Under the pieces are notes generated by a model. That model made no database searches and was not told the origin of the DNA. It saw nothing but the letters and a program-made list of their open reading frames with translations. Of a DNA stretch of 64,000 nt, positions 54,730 to 64,000 are shown in pieces. Made by a program: the position numbers and the translations under genes. Every line of letters starts with the position of its first letter. Position 1 is the stretch's first letter. The DNA comes from Ophiura sarsii. Taxonomy: Eukaryota > Echinodermata > Ophiuroidea > Amphilepidida > Ophiuridae. The stretch covers positions 4,651,607-4,715,606 of the forward strand of contig CM069448.1 of NCBI GenBank assembly GCA_035610835.1, read 5' to 3'.

Positions 54730-55070
54730 ACGACATACAACCAAAGAAGAAATATAAAATCAATGGTGTCTGAATGACAAAAATCACGTATGTTGAGACC
54801 ATTGAATTGGAAAGTGTTAAGTGTTTTAGTCCAGAATTGTGCTCTTGAGTTGACGTCGGAATTAGGATTGTTTACCAAGGCTCTCGATCACTGCGACAGT
54901 TACAGTATTGAGGTTATGATTGGGGAGGTGGAAATGGGCTGCGACAGGTTTAGCATGTTTTTTTATAGTGAGTCTGTGATTTCTCATGCGTCCTTGAATT
55001 GTGTTACCTGTTTCCCCTACATATTGTATACAGAGTATTGAATGATGATACATGACAACATGAGCATCAT
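54730..55070 (-). pseudogene. Penelope-like element GIY-YIG endonuclease fragment
   Basis: On the minus strand the frame 55,053-54,862 encodes IQYVGETGNTIQGRMRNHR and then PVAAHFHLPNHN, the core of the GIY-YIG nuclease typical of Penelope-like retroelements. After a frameshift near 54,862 the C-terminal part follows in another frame (QFWTKTLNTFQFNGLN, the family's FW...L.T..P.GLN). The reverse transcriptase that should precede it is not present; the upstream neighbour is a pogo-like transposase piece instead. Confidence 0.75.
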
Positions 55071-55077
55071 GGCGTAG

Positions 55078-55217
55078 TCAGTATTGCACCTCCACGGATC
55101 TCATCCACCCGTTAGGCGACTCCCGGGCCCTAATCTTGTCTTGGCCGGTATCTGCAGTGCATTCATCATGTGAGGCTTCCGTGAAAATCATTTTCGCCAG
55201 TAGTTTATGTTCATCTG
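55078..55217 (-). pseudogene. Pogo/Tigger-like DDE transposase fragment
   Basis: The minus-strand peptide contains AACADEHKLLAKMIFTEASH and ARESPNGWM, resembling the DDE_1 superfamily pattern FTVxLAxxADGxKLxPxVIF ... NGWM. It is separated from its own upstream part (RTVRLTNTGGKKGFTVAL at 56,641-56,740) by the 55,218-56,640 insertion. Confidence 0.6.
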
Positions 55218-55325
55218 CGCATGCCAGTGGCGGATCCAGGAAAATTTTAGGGGGGGGGCCCAAGAAAATGAATTTTTGCCGGTACCATCCAAGCGGTGCA
55301 CAGCACCGCCCTCCGAGCTATGCTC

Positions 55326-56480
55326 GGACAGGGGGGTGTCTGAGGGGGGATGTGCCCCCCTCAGAAGTAGAAAAATTTTCAATTTCCGAACTCATTTGGT
55401 GCGATCTGGTGTATACTTTTGACCAACATTTTATCAAAAAACCACCTCTTCATTTCTAATAAATAATTTGTTTTTTTATCAATGCACGAAAGAAGTTGAG
55501 CATATTATACTGATATATTTTTGATTTAAGTATAGATTATTTGAAAGGTCGAACAGGGGGGAGTCTGAGGGGGGAAGTGCCCCCCTCAGAAGTAGAATTT
55601 TTTTCAATTTTCGAACTCATTTGGTGCGATCTGGTGTATACTTTTGACCAACATTTTATCAAAAAGCCAGCTCTTCATTTCCAATAAATATTTTGTTTTT
55701 TTATCAATGCACGAAAGAAGTTGAGCATATTATACTGATATATTTTTGATTTAAGTATAGATGATTTGAAAGGTCGAACAGGGGGGAGTCTGAGGGGGGA
55801 AGTGCCCCCCTCAGAAGTAGAATTTTTTTCAATTTTCGAACTCATTTGGTGCGATCTGGTGTATACTTTTGACCAACATTTTATCAAAAAGCCAGCTCTT
55901 CATTTCCAATAAATATTTTGTTTTTTTATCAATGCACGAAAGAAGTTGAGCATATTATACTGATATATTTTTGATTTAAGTATAGATGATTTGAAAGGTC
56001 CAACAGGGGGGAGTCTGAGGGGGGAAGTGCCCCCCTCAGAAGTAGAAAAATTTTCAATTTTTGAACTCATTTGGTGCGATCTGGTGTATACTTTTGACCA
56101 ACATTTTATCCAAAAAGCCACCTCTTCATTTCCAATAAATATTTTGTTTTTTTATCAATGCACGAAAGAAGTTGAGCATATATATTATACTGATATATTT
56201 TTGATTTAAGTATAGATGATTTGAAAGGTCGAACAGGGGGGAGCCTGAGGGGGGAAGTGCCCCCCTCAGAAGTAGAATTTTTTTCAATTTTCGAACTCAT
56301 TTGGTGCGATCTGGTGTATACTTTTGACCAACATTTGATCAAAAAGCCACCTCTTCATTTCCAATCAATATATTTGTTATCAATGCAAGAAAGAAGTAGA
56401 GCATACGACGTATATACTGATTTTTTCTTAATTTAAGTATAGATTGTTTAAAAGCTCGAACAGGGGGAGTCTGAGGGGTG
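55326..56480 (+). repeat. 225-bp tandem array, about five units
   Basis: GAACAGGGGGGAGTCTGAGG (or close variants) recurs at 55,326, 55,551, 55,776, 56,001, 56,231 and 56,458. Each unit has a CCCCCCTCAGAAGTAGAA box, GAACTCATTTGGTGCGATCT, and CACGAAAGAAGTTGAGCATA. ORFs repeating in the array are shadows. Confidence 0.95.
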
Positions 56481-56483
56481 ATG

Positions 56484-56630
56484 TGCCCCCCCCCTCTTCT
56501 TCCTCTCTTTCTTTTTTTCTTTTCTTTTTTCCTTTTTTTTCTTTTTTTTTTTTTCCTTTTTTTTTTTTTTTCCTTTTTCCTTTTTTTCCCCCTTTTTTTT
56601 GGTAGGGGGGGGGGGGGGGTCGGGCCCCCC
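56484..56630 (+). repeat. Pyrimidine tract and G/C runs
   Basis: About 110 bases of T with scattered C, then a G run (56,606-56,620) and a C run, inside the right end of the larger element. Confidence 0.9.
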
Positions 56631-56640
56631 CCTGTATCCG

Positions 56641-56885
56641 CGCCTGGCGCATGCTGCCAGAGCTACGGTGAACCCCTTCTTCTTACCACCCGTGTTGGTG
56701 AGTCTGACAGTGCGTTCTCTGTGGACATTAGTGGTCGTGTGAGGCTTCCTTGAAAATCATTTTCGCCAGTAGTTTATGTCCATCTGCGCATGCTGCCAGA
56801 GCTACGGTGAACCCCTTCTTACCACCCGTGTTGGTGAGTCTGACAGTGCGTTCTCTGTGGACTTTAAATAGTGGTAGTGTTGTAC
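56641..56885 (-). pseudogene. Duplicated pogo-like transposase fragment (contains the empty site)
   Basis: Two minus-strand copies encode RTVRLTN-TGGKKGFTVALA; the second (56,742-56,870) reads on through the CGCATG target into LLAKMIF uninterrupted. This is the undisturbed paralog of the interrupted copy. Confidence 0.65.
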
Positions 56886-57340
56886 GTCATGTCAAACCTT
56901 ACCATTGTCTGATCCATGTTTATGAGGTAACGAAGGGGTAATCATTCTGTTCCCGTAAATGAATGATATGGCTGATCGCTGTAGTCCTCAGGGACTTTCT
57001 GGCTTTCATTTGTACCACACCGGATGGCTTCATTTCCAGTGTCTAAGCCAGCCACTGGATGCTTTAAAATTATGGATCTTGTAACATGAAATTTGTTACA
57101 GGTTTACCTTCATCCCCCAGTTCGCACAAAAATTGAAAAATGTTGCATCCAATTCTGGACTAGCAGGCTCTCTGCCATCATGAAGCTTTCTCATTTTCTG
57201 GGACTTTCCAACATTGTTTTACTAACTTTACAAATCAACATACACAAAATCCATAATCACATTGCCAAATTATCGTAGGTCATGTCCAAAAATCAATTTT
57301 CAAGTCCATCTAATCAGTACAGCAATATAACATTTATGTT
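56886..57340. other. No supported feature
   Basis: Nothing recognised apart from an ACA/TGT-rich stretch; no gene called. Confidence 0.3.
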
Positions 57341-57347
57341 ATCCCAC

Positions 57348-58275
57348 CAGGACACTGACTTCCATGTGTTGCACTTTGGAAATTGTTCATGTTGTTAGTC
57401 ACGGTTGATGTGTTTCTGTCGTACTGATGATTTTGTGCATGAGGTGAAGGTGATCTGCTCCTTCGTCCACTACTTTCACTAGTAGCAGTGTATTCATTCA
57501 TGCCATTATTGTTTGGGCATGCAGAATCGCGGTGTCCAAACTGCGTCCACTACTTTCACTAGTAGCAGTGTATTCATTCATGCCATTATTGTTTGGGCAT
57601 GCAGAATCGCGGTGTCCAAACTGCGTCCACTACTTTCACTAGTAGCAGTGTATTCATTCATGCCATTATTGTTTGGGCATGCAGAATCGCGGTGTCCAAA
57701 CTGCGTCCACTACTTTCACTAGTAGCAGTGTATTCATTCATGCCATTATTGTTTGGGCATGCAGAATCGCGGTGTCCAAACTGCTTACATGCGTAACACT
57801 TCATGCTTGGACTCGAAGGTGGAGAGCGACCCCTCTGTTGACTGTATTGCCATGGTGATCTATTTAGGCATCTCCTGGCAAAATGTCCAATTTCGTTACA
57901 CGCATTAACATCTATCCCAGCTCCTAACATCCTCACTGGACTGCCCATTGATTTGCTGCTGCATTTTGTCTAGCTTCTGCGTTAAAATGCGCATCTGATC
58001 GGTAATTTTGCATTTACTCTCATTTGGCGCTGCTTCTGTCTCCATTTGTGGAAAGGACACTGCACGAATGCGGGGCTTAACCATGTCGTGAATTGGTGTG
58101 GATTGGCCTGAACTTCTCTCCCAGTTAGCCTCCTGTGTATTTTGATGTATGATACATGTAGATTGTCTCAAGTCTCTCATTTCGGTATCATGTCTTTCTA
58201 GCTCTGCTCTCCTCCGATCATTTGTTTCCTTGAAGATGACGAGCAATATGAGCAGCAGAAAGGTAGAAACAATCA
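57348..58275 (-). pseudogene. Gag-like CCHC zinc-knuckle protein fragment with an 80-bp internal repeat
   Basis: On the minus strand a helical, charged segment (RRRAELERHDTEMRDLRQ) leads to two zinc knuckles. The second, CYACKQFGHRDSAC, is a canonical C-x2-C-x4-H-x4-C. The first has its upstream cysteines offset by what looks like a single-base insertion near 57,905-57,910, which breaks the frame. A Ser/Arg-rich tail ends at a stop just below 57,348. The two-knuckle plan is that of retrotransposon Gag or a Gag-derived host protein. Near its C-terminus an 80-bp unit is repeated four times and, as 80 is not a multiple of three, shifts the frame. The 5' end is fused at about 58,275 to the end of the Crypton-like copy. 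Confidence 0.6.
57473..57785. repeat. 80-bp tandem repeat, four units
   Basis: AGTAGCAGTGTATTCATTCA occurs at 57,481, 57,561, 57,641 and 57,721. The units are nearly identical, implying a recent expansion. Confidence 0.97.
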
Positions 58276-58875
58276 ATCACATTTGGATTAACTCTATCTA
58301 GATACTGCTTCATGGTGGCAACTGGGCAACGAGGATTGCCAGGAATACTATACATTCTACCTCCTTGACTCTGTGCATCATCCGTTGGATGATACGTAAG
58401 TTTTCCATGCCTCGGTTGGCGAAGTACAACATTGCGTCAACGAACACTTTATCTTGTAAGCCACTGGCTGTATCTAATGCAAAACTGCCCATATCGGGCT
58501 TGCTGACTGGTGGATTCTTCTTCACTGCACCTTTCCCATTCTTTTTCAGGGTAACTAACAAAGCTTTAAAAGCCTTGCTGGAAACAGAGAACTCACGACC
58601 TTTGATAATATCTTCACCTCTCGTGGACATAAAATGCCGCTGTAAGCCGAATCTTATGGACTGGATTGACTTCTTGCTGTACATATTTCCTGATTATTCC
58701 TCACTCCTGCGTAAAATATCGACAGAAGACGGTCAAGAGCTGCAATGTCAAGTACGCCATAATCGACGCCTGCCTGCTTGCAAAACCCGTCAAACACTGA
58801 CACCCAAGCCTTACATTTTGCAGCGAACACTCGTAGGATGTCAGCAGAATGTATTATTCTCATTCTCAACGTCGT
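58276..58875 (-). pseudogene. Crypton-like tyrosine recombinase (DUF3504), copy 1, N-terminal part
   Basis: The minus-strand sequence encodes LDRLLSIFYAGVRN, then (after a one-base loss near 58,690) MYSKKSIQSIRFGLQRHFMS, EFSVSSKAFKALLVTLKKNG and LQDKVFVDAMLYFANRGMEN. These are blocks of the DUF3504 domain of the ZMYM/QRICH1/KCTD1 group, which derives from Crypton tyrosine recombinases. A deletion of about 90 bases relative to copy 2 follows ENLR, and the sequence ends abruptly at the gag-like segment. The C-terminal catalytic half is missing. Confidence 0.75.
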
Positions 58876-59255
58876 AATTTACCTTAATACTTCACGCACT
58901 GCGACATGAATACTGTGTTAATATTTGCTGGCCATAAATAGTAATAAAAAACCCCGTAAATAGTACTTTTAAAGCCGTAAATAGTACTTTTGGGAGCCGT
59001 AAATAGTACTTTTTGCAAAATAGCATGTTTATTTTTGATCATGTGACACACTTTTAACCAATCAATGAACAAGAATATATGAATGACGTATAATATATCA
59101 TTAATACTTCTGCTTTTTACAGTACTGCATGTTTAAACAAAAATGTGAAAAGAGATTGCAATATCAGTGAAAGCACACATAGACTTGTTTTTATTTGTCA
59201 TAAATTTGAGTTTTCTTAGCTATAAAGAGCACGGTCTCAGCCACCCTGCCTAGGA
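58876..59255. other. Non-coding between the Crypton-like copy and the next gene
   Basis: A threefold repeat of CCGTAAATAGTACTTTT lies at 58,952-59,016; nothing else is supported. Confidence 0.5.
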
Positions 59256-60660
59256 CTCGCTGTTATGTGTTTTTTCCATTGGCGAGTTAGTCCTGGCATA
59301 CTGGAAGCACAACTTTGAAGGTGATACATAACTCCTGGTCGAGTGATGCTTCTTCAGCTGCACAGAAGCAACACATATCTGGCTTGCCAACTCGTCCACT
59401 GTAGTCTGGCTTGCAAACTCATCCACTGTAGTATGGGAATTCAATCGGGCTGGTACATCAAACCCAAACGTACAAAAGCCTGAAATGACAAGTACGGGTA
59501 GAGCATTTGTTAATTTGAGAAAATAAGATATTTTATAATTATTTGTCAATTACATGTGTGTTTAGGTTTATATGTACCTTCTTGTACAGCGGATGGTTCG
59601 AGAACCACAGGTGTAGTCATACTCTTGTGCAGCTTTTTCTAAATCCATTTTGTCAGTCGATGTGATACTCTTTGGGCTTGCACCGTAGATCACTCTAAGT
59701 TTCCTACACTCTTCGCAGACGCTCACAACACAGGCGTGTTGGGCTGTTAATAGACTGGTTTTGCAACCATGAAAACAATTTTAAAGAGCAAGTTAGTACT
59801 AGCGTTGAATAAATACATAGAAGTAATTTCCAATTCGGTGCCACACTTATCAATTTTATTCACAAACTTACTTGGTCCTCCTCTGCTACTTTGCCTTCAA
59901 AAGGTGCATTTCCTGGCCTGCTTTCTTCTGTTGTCTGAGTTCCATAAACTTCATTGAAATGTTGTAATGATTCTTCGACTCATCAAGGACAGGATCTGGG
60001 AACCAATAAATATTTGCAACCTTCTTGGGAGAACAGCAGCTCCTATTTATATTTGTAAAAAAATACACCAACATCACACACAAAAACATATATGTATACA
60101 TCAGTGTCATACTTAATATCTTAAAGGTACATCAAAGTATGTATAAAAGGTACATCAAAGTATGTATAATAATGCAATTAAAACAAAGGCATACCTGGAA
60201 TGTGTATTGTCTGCTATGTGTATGTTCTTTCATCCATTCCTGGTACTGCCTTTTGTTCTGCAGAAACTTTTTCTGCAGCTTAGTGATGTCAATTGTGTCA
60301 TCCAGCTGCAACGCAAAGTCTTGGAGCGCTTCTATCTGGTCAGACGACACCGAGTTCATTGTTTTTACCTGCAAGAGTAAAAGAGCATAATTAGTTTGTT
60401 TATCACAAGTACAGAAAAACAATGAAGAATATTCAAAATGGGTGTATACTTTGTAATATTACCTGTTTGTCTTTAAGAATGAGCTGCTCAAACCTCTCAT
60501 GTATACATTTAATCATTGGGGCCACACACTGCTTCCAGGCATCTGCAGTTCCTTCAATCCCTTCTTCTGCCTGTCTGGCAAACAGGTCTTTCTCCTTCTC
60601 TGAAGCTTTTCTGATAGCCTTCATAGAATTACACTTCTTCAGTGTTAGATGTGAATGATT
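59256..60660 (-). pseudogene. Multi-exon uncharacterised gene with a Cys-rich module, probably a pseudogene
   Basis: On the minus strand five exon-like segments follow with plausible splice sites. (a) 60,660-60,463: FARQAEEGIEGTADAWKQCV, donor GTAATA. (b) 60,368-60,195: exactly 58 codons, acceptor CTTGCAG, donor GTATGC. (c) about 60,043-59,877: VANIYWFPDPVLDESKNHY then, after a one-base loss, VYGTQTTEESRPG. (d) 59,743-59,592: VCEECRKLRVIYGASPK and YDYTCGS. (e) 59,479-59,256: a Ser/Thr-rich end with TAG. Segments (c) and (d) resemble a module I recall from unnamed proteins of marine invertebrates (W-PDP...HY...YGT; C-x2-C...VIY...YTCGS), likely zinc-binding; no function is known to me. The frameshift in (c) and uncertain phase between (b) and (c) and between (d) and (e) favour a decayed copy. 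Its 5' end abuts the RT fragment at about 60,660. Confidence 0.45.
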
Positions 60661-61295
60661 GCCGTAATGGTTTTTTGGTTTAAATTAGGTCTCTGAAGTC
60701 TGAAATGTTCCTGTAGTTGGTTGCATACTACACGTTCATTCAGCTTGAAGATGAAACTAAGATTAGATACAGGCCTGTAGTTGGATAGCACCTCAGGATC
60801 TAGACTAGCTTTCTTTATTAAAGGAGTTACATAGGCAATCTTCATACAGTCTGGAACATACCCCTTTCTAAGAGAGAAATTGACAATTTTGGTCAACAAG
60901 AGTAAAATATGATTGATGCACCGCTTCATTAACCAGGTAGGGAGGGGATCTAGAGCACATGATTTTGTTGGCATGTCCATAACAATTTTCCTGACTTCCT
61001 GCTGAGAAAGATCTTGAAATTGACAAAAAGGAACAGGGCAGTCACGCTCATTGTCTGGGAGAACCACAGGTAGGATTTCCGAATTGTCCAGGTTCGATCT
61101 GATAGCTGCAATCTTGCCAGTGAAATAATCTCCAAAACGATCAGCGATGTCAATCTCCTTTCCGGAGGGTAAGACCTTAGCTGGTTTAAATCCGCAGAGT
61201 CTATTGATGGTACTGAACAACTGCTTTGAGTTGCAACCCGCGATTTTGGATCTGTGGTGTTCAGTCTTAGCACTTTCAAGCGACCTGCTTTGTTT
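60661..61295 (-). pseudogene. CR1/jockey-like RT fragment
   Basis: On the minus strand the frame encodes LFSTINRLCGFKPAKVLPSG, then KSCALDPLPTWLMK, IAYVTPLIKKASLDPEVLSN-YRPVSNLSFIFK and LNERVVCNQLQEH. These are the linker and first RT blocks of CR1/jockey-class elements. It stops before the QSAY/GFR region and lacks the catalytic core. The upstream border falls right after the Crypton-like C-terminus (about 61,290). Confidence 0.75.
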
Positions 61296-62145
61296 AGCGT
61301 AGCTGATATTATGTCGGACATTTCTTCCTTTTTCTCCTCACTAGTATTGACGTAGTACTTTATGGAAGTCTCTGAACGGTGGCCAGAAACTGCCATGATG
61401 TCACGATTGACACAGCCCCATGATCAAGAAGAGTACACGTTGTAGCGCGAAGACAATGATTTGTGTACACTGTCATGCATCCAGCAGCTGTGCTGATCTT
61501 CTACATCATATTTTGAAGCGTGTCTCGCCCGAGAGGTGCATTGTCGTACCACACATTATTGGTTTCTGCGACATTCTTCTTTGGGCGTTGCCACATCCAA
61601 TCACATTTGGGATTAACTCTATCTAGAAACTGCTTCATGGTGGCAACTGGGCAACGAGGATTGCCAGGAATACTATACATTCTACCTCCTTGACTCTGTG
61701 CATCATCCGTTGGATGATTGTTTGTGCCAAAGTCAGTCAGACTAAAGAATTCTCATCCATTTTCAGTTTCTGTGTTTAATATGAAGTGTTCAGGTTTCAT
61801 GATACGTAAGTTTTCCATGCCTCGGTTGGCGAAGTACAACATTGCATCAACGAACACTTTATCTTGTAATCCACTGGCTGTATCTAATGCAAAACTGCTT
61901 TGAATGCGCTCCATACCGGGCTTGCTGACTGGTGGATGCTTCTTCACTGCACCTTTCCCATTCTTTTTCAGGGTAACTAACAAAGCTTTAAAAGCCTTGC
62001 TGGAAACAGAGAACTCACGACCTTTGATAATATCTTCACCTCTCGTGGACATAAAATGCCGCTGTAAGCCGAATCTTATGGACTGGATTGACTTCTTGCT
62101 GTACATATTTCCTGATTTATTCCTCACTCCTGCATAGTCCATAAC
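61296..62145 (-). pseudogene. Crypton-like tyrosine recombinase (DUF3504), copy 2, nearly full domain
   Basis: Minus strand, from about 62,140: YSKKSIQSIRFGLQRHF, EFSVSSKAFKALLVTLKKNG, KVFVDAMLYFANRGMENLRI, GGRMYSIPGNPRCPVATMKQ, CDWMWQRPKKNV, VWYDNAPLGRDTLQNMM, then a TAG. After it come TNHCLRATTCTLLDH (HxxR box, H-C-L-R) and, after a one-base frameshift near 61,425, MAVSGHRSETSIKYYVN with the candidate catalytic tyrosine. It therefore has most of the R...HxxR...Y layout of tyrosine recombinases but a stop and a frameshift. A second piece of RT fragment is joined at its N-terminal side (62,137-62,262). Confidence 0.78.
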
Positions 62146-62262
62146 AATTTTCCTGACTTCCTGCTGAGAAAGATCTTGAAATTGTCATAGAGGAAAAGGG
62201 CAGTCACGCTCATTGTCTGGGAGAACCACAGGTAGGATTTCCGAATTGTCCAGGTTCGATCT
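62137..62262 (-). repeat. Duplicated piece of the RT fragment (matches 60,978-61,098)
   Basis: TCCATAACAATTTTCCTGAC, CTGCTGAGAAAGATCTTGAA and GGGAGAACCACAGGTAGGAT occur in the same order at 60,977-61,085. The two blocks are nearly identical, with a small difference (CATAGAGGAAAAGGGCAG versus CAAAAAGGAACAGGGCAG). Confidence 0.9.
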
Positions 62263-63750
62263 GATTCCAAATCCTATTCATTATCATACAATTACAAGTA
62301 CGTACATCATGCCGTTCGTTGTTGACTGTGTATGGACACGCCACACGGGGTACAATGCATCAACATGCATGCGTGTGTTCACGCATACGAATACCGTCGA
62401 TAAAACGAATAAAAATATATTGCACCTCCTGAATGTCGATGCAGTTAATTCCGATACCGCTTAGGTAAAGAATATTTGTACTTTGGAGGACATATGTGTG
62501 GTGGTTTAGGAAAACCCGTCGGAAGTCGTTAGTGTTAATATTGAGATATCTGGGTCATACCAAAATATTCATTACAATTGAGTTCCAAGTCAATTTTCCA
62601 ACTTTGGTCCCAAGATAGAGATTATACCTTGAACTTTAGTCTCCAGGAGTTTTTATGCAACATTCCAGATGTTAAGTTTATTTTAGTACTTTTCTGAACC
62701 TTGTTTATCAAATTTTATGTGTAAAATGCTATGTTTACGTAAAATTACATTGTTACCATGGTAACCACTTGTGAATTTCGACAATGCATTGTAAAGATTT
62801 TGAAAGTGAAGAACTTACAATTGTTAATAATATCGCAAAAAACTAGGTTCATATCAAAAGTCCTTTTCATATGACAAGCTATTCTGTGTGATATAACAAT
62901 GTAGTTTTATTATTATTAGAGCATTTACAAGATTTTGCGTACACCTTTGAATTGTCAGTTTTAATTTTTAGTGTTGCGTTTAAACTTGCCGACTTTAAAA
63001 TACTATAACTGTAGTTCTAGATGGAATTTCTGAAAAATTTAAACAGTCCTATACTCAGTAGAGTATGAAGCTCTCTGCCAAAGAAAAAAACCAAGTTGCT
63101 AGAAAATGACCATGTGAAGGGTTTTCCCATGCCACAACACATATTCAACGTTCGTTGGGAAAAATTGCGTTTGAAATGATTGACAAAAAAATTCAAACAG
63201 CTAAGACGACGCCATTTTAAGTATCCCACAAGTCCCAGCGCGATGGCCGGTGATGAAGTTTGACCTTGCTGACCCCGATCCTTGACCATATTGTGTCGCC
63301 GGCGGCGACATCAATAAGTGGACATGGCATACGCTCGTGTGCAGTATCATAAATCTCGCTCGCGCAGATCAATGTCGACATAACAATTTTGGTCATTACA
63401 TCCCGGCCCCATGTCGCACGAAGTAAGACAATAAAATTTCTTAATTCCAAAAGTTGTCGACTATCCCTTTAATCACAAGTTACTGACTATCCCTTTAATC
63501 ACACAAATTAAATGATGCATGTTATATTACTTTTAACTAGTAAACAAAGCATGTTATCACAATTTACACTCAAAACTGGTATTTCAAAGTCTCTGACAAT
63601 GATACATGTACTGTATCCAAATCAAACTTAATGAATTTTGGGTTGCTTGAAATTTAGATAAACAGAGTTTGTAGTAAAACAGTTAACCATTGACTTCCTC
63701 TATCAAAGGAGGTTCACTAAAACTAACTATACTATTGCATGAGCAATAAT
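62263..63750. other. Non-coding, no gene seen
   Basis: AT-rich sequence. A short repeat, GACTATCCCTTTAATCAC, occurs twice at 63,460-63,502. No exon or full element was resolved. Confidence 0.4.
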
Positions 63751-63879
63751 TTCACAAAGAAAATTTGAATTGGTTATTTTGGTTGATGTTAACACAGCCA
63801 GTAGTTACACTCTTTGTTGGTGCAGATGTTTCTTGTCGTGTATTATTCTTAACTTTTTCTTGTTGACTTTGGTTTTTCT

Positions 63880-63998
63880 TGTTTCGCTCTGCGTCATGTA
63901 GTCCTGTAGCATGCCCCCCTTTGGCACTTTTCACAGATAGCCCACTCTGAGTTAGGACAATCCTTTTTCATATGTCCCTGGTTCATGCAAGCATAACA
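63880..63998 (-). pseudogene. CCHC zinc-knuckle segment at the right edge
   Basis: In reverse complement the last bases encode CYACMNQGHMKKDC, a canonical C-x2-C-x4-H-x4-C knuckle, then AICEKCQRGACYRTT and a stop. Only the C-terminal end lies in the window. It resembles the gag-like fragment at 57.3-58.3 kb in type but not in detail. Confidence 0.55.
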
Positions 63999-64000
63999 CA

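Larger units (their letters stand above)
55218..56640. mobile_element. Repeat-filled element, TIR CCAGTGGCGGATCCAGG, CGCATG duplication
   Basis: The ends are CCAGTGGCGGATCCAGG and CCTGTATCCGCGCCTGG (inverted, imperfect). CGCATG is repeated on both sides. A nearby second copy of the host sequence (56,742-56,870) has the uninterrupted form CATCTGCGCATGCTGCCAGA, which confirms the borders. The inside is a 225-bp tandem array followed by a pyrimidine tract and a poly-G run. Confidence 0.88.

Noticed and set aside
58365..58877. 170-residue plus-strand ORF
   Set aside because: It is the antisense of the Crypton-like recombinase, whose minus-strand frame has the recognisable domain.

Overview
This is metazoan genomic DNA: AT-rich and intron-rich, full of short inverted-repeat elements, microsatellites and decayed retroelements. 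Spliceosomal GT-AG introns, RTE/CR1-like, Penelope-like and Crypton-like remnants, many MITEs and tRNA-derived repeats suggest a marine invertebrate. A non-vertebrate deuterostome such as an echinoderm or hemichordate is my best guess, but no species-level marker was found.

The one clear host gene lies on the + strand from 19,128 to 51,927. It is an ortholog of CCHCR1 (coiled-coil alpha-helical rod protein 1), a centrosome/P-body coiled-coil protein. I resolved 19 coding exons with matching splice phases, giving about 806 residues to the stop at 51,925-51,927. The first exon(s), with the start codon, were not found. At 1,698-1,751 (- strand) there is a likely first coding exon of a small, possibly EF-hand, protein; the rest of that gene would lie left of the window.

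Four introns of CCHCR1 hold tandem arrays that start at an exon boundary. Near 23.3-24.1 kb the array copies the end of exon 5 with its donor. At 42.7-46.2 kb a 67-bp satellite starts at the donor of exon 15. At 47.4-48.2 kb exon 16 plus donor is repeated. At 49.4-50.7 kb the acceptor and start of exon 18 are repeated in a 140-bp unit. The last array puts six extra near-perfect 3' splice sites in front of the real one.

The first 19 kb and the other introns are mostly transposon-derived: MITEs, foldback elements, G-rich and C-rich tracts, an RTE-like element interrupted cleanly by a mariner-type MITE (37.7-40.3 kb), and smaller RT fragments. Several insertions can be verified inside the window because an empty copy of the target also exists (46,395-47,069; 55,218-56,640; 8,682-8,775).

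The right end (54.7-64 kb) is a - strand mosaic. It contains a Penelope-like GIY-YIG fragment, pogo-like transposase pieces, a gag-like CCHC protein with an 80-bp repeat, two copies of a Crypton-type tyrosine recombinase (DUF3504) pseudogene, a CR1/jockey-like RT piece, and a multi-exon uncharacterised gene or pseudogene with a Cys-rich module.
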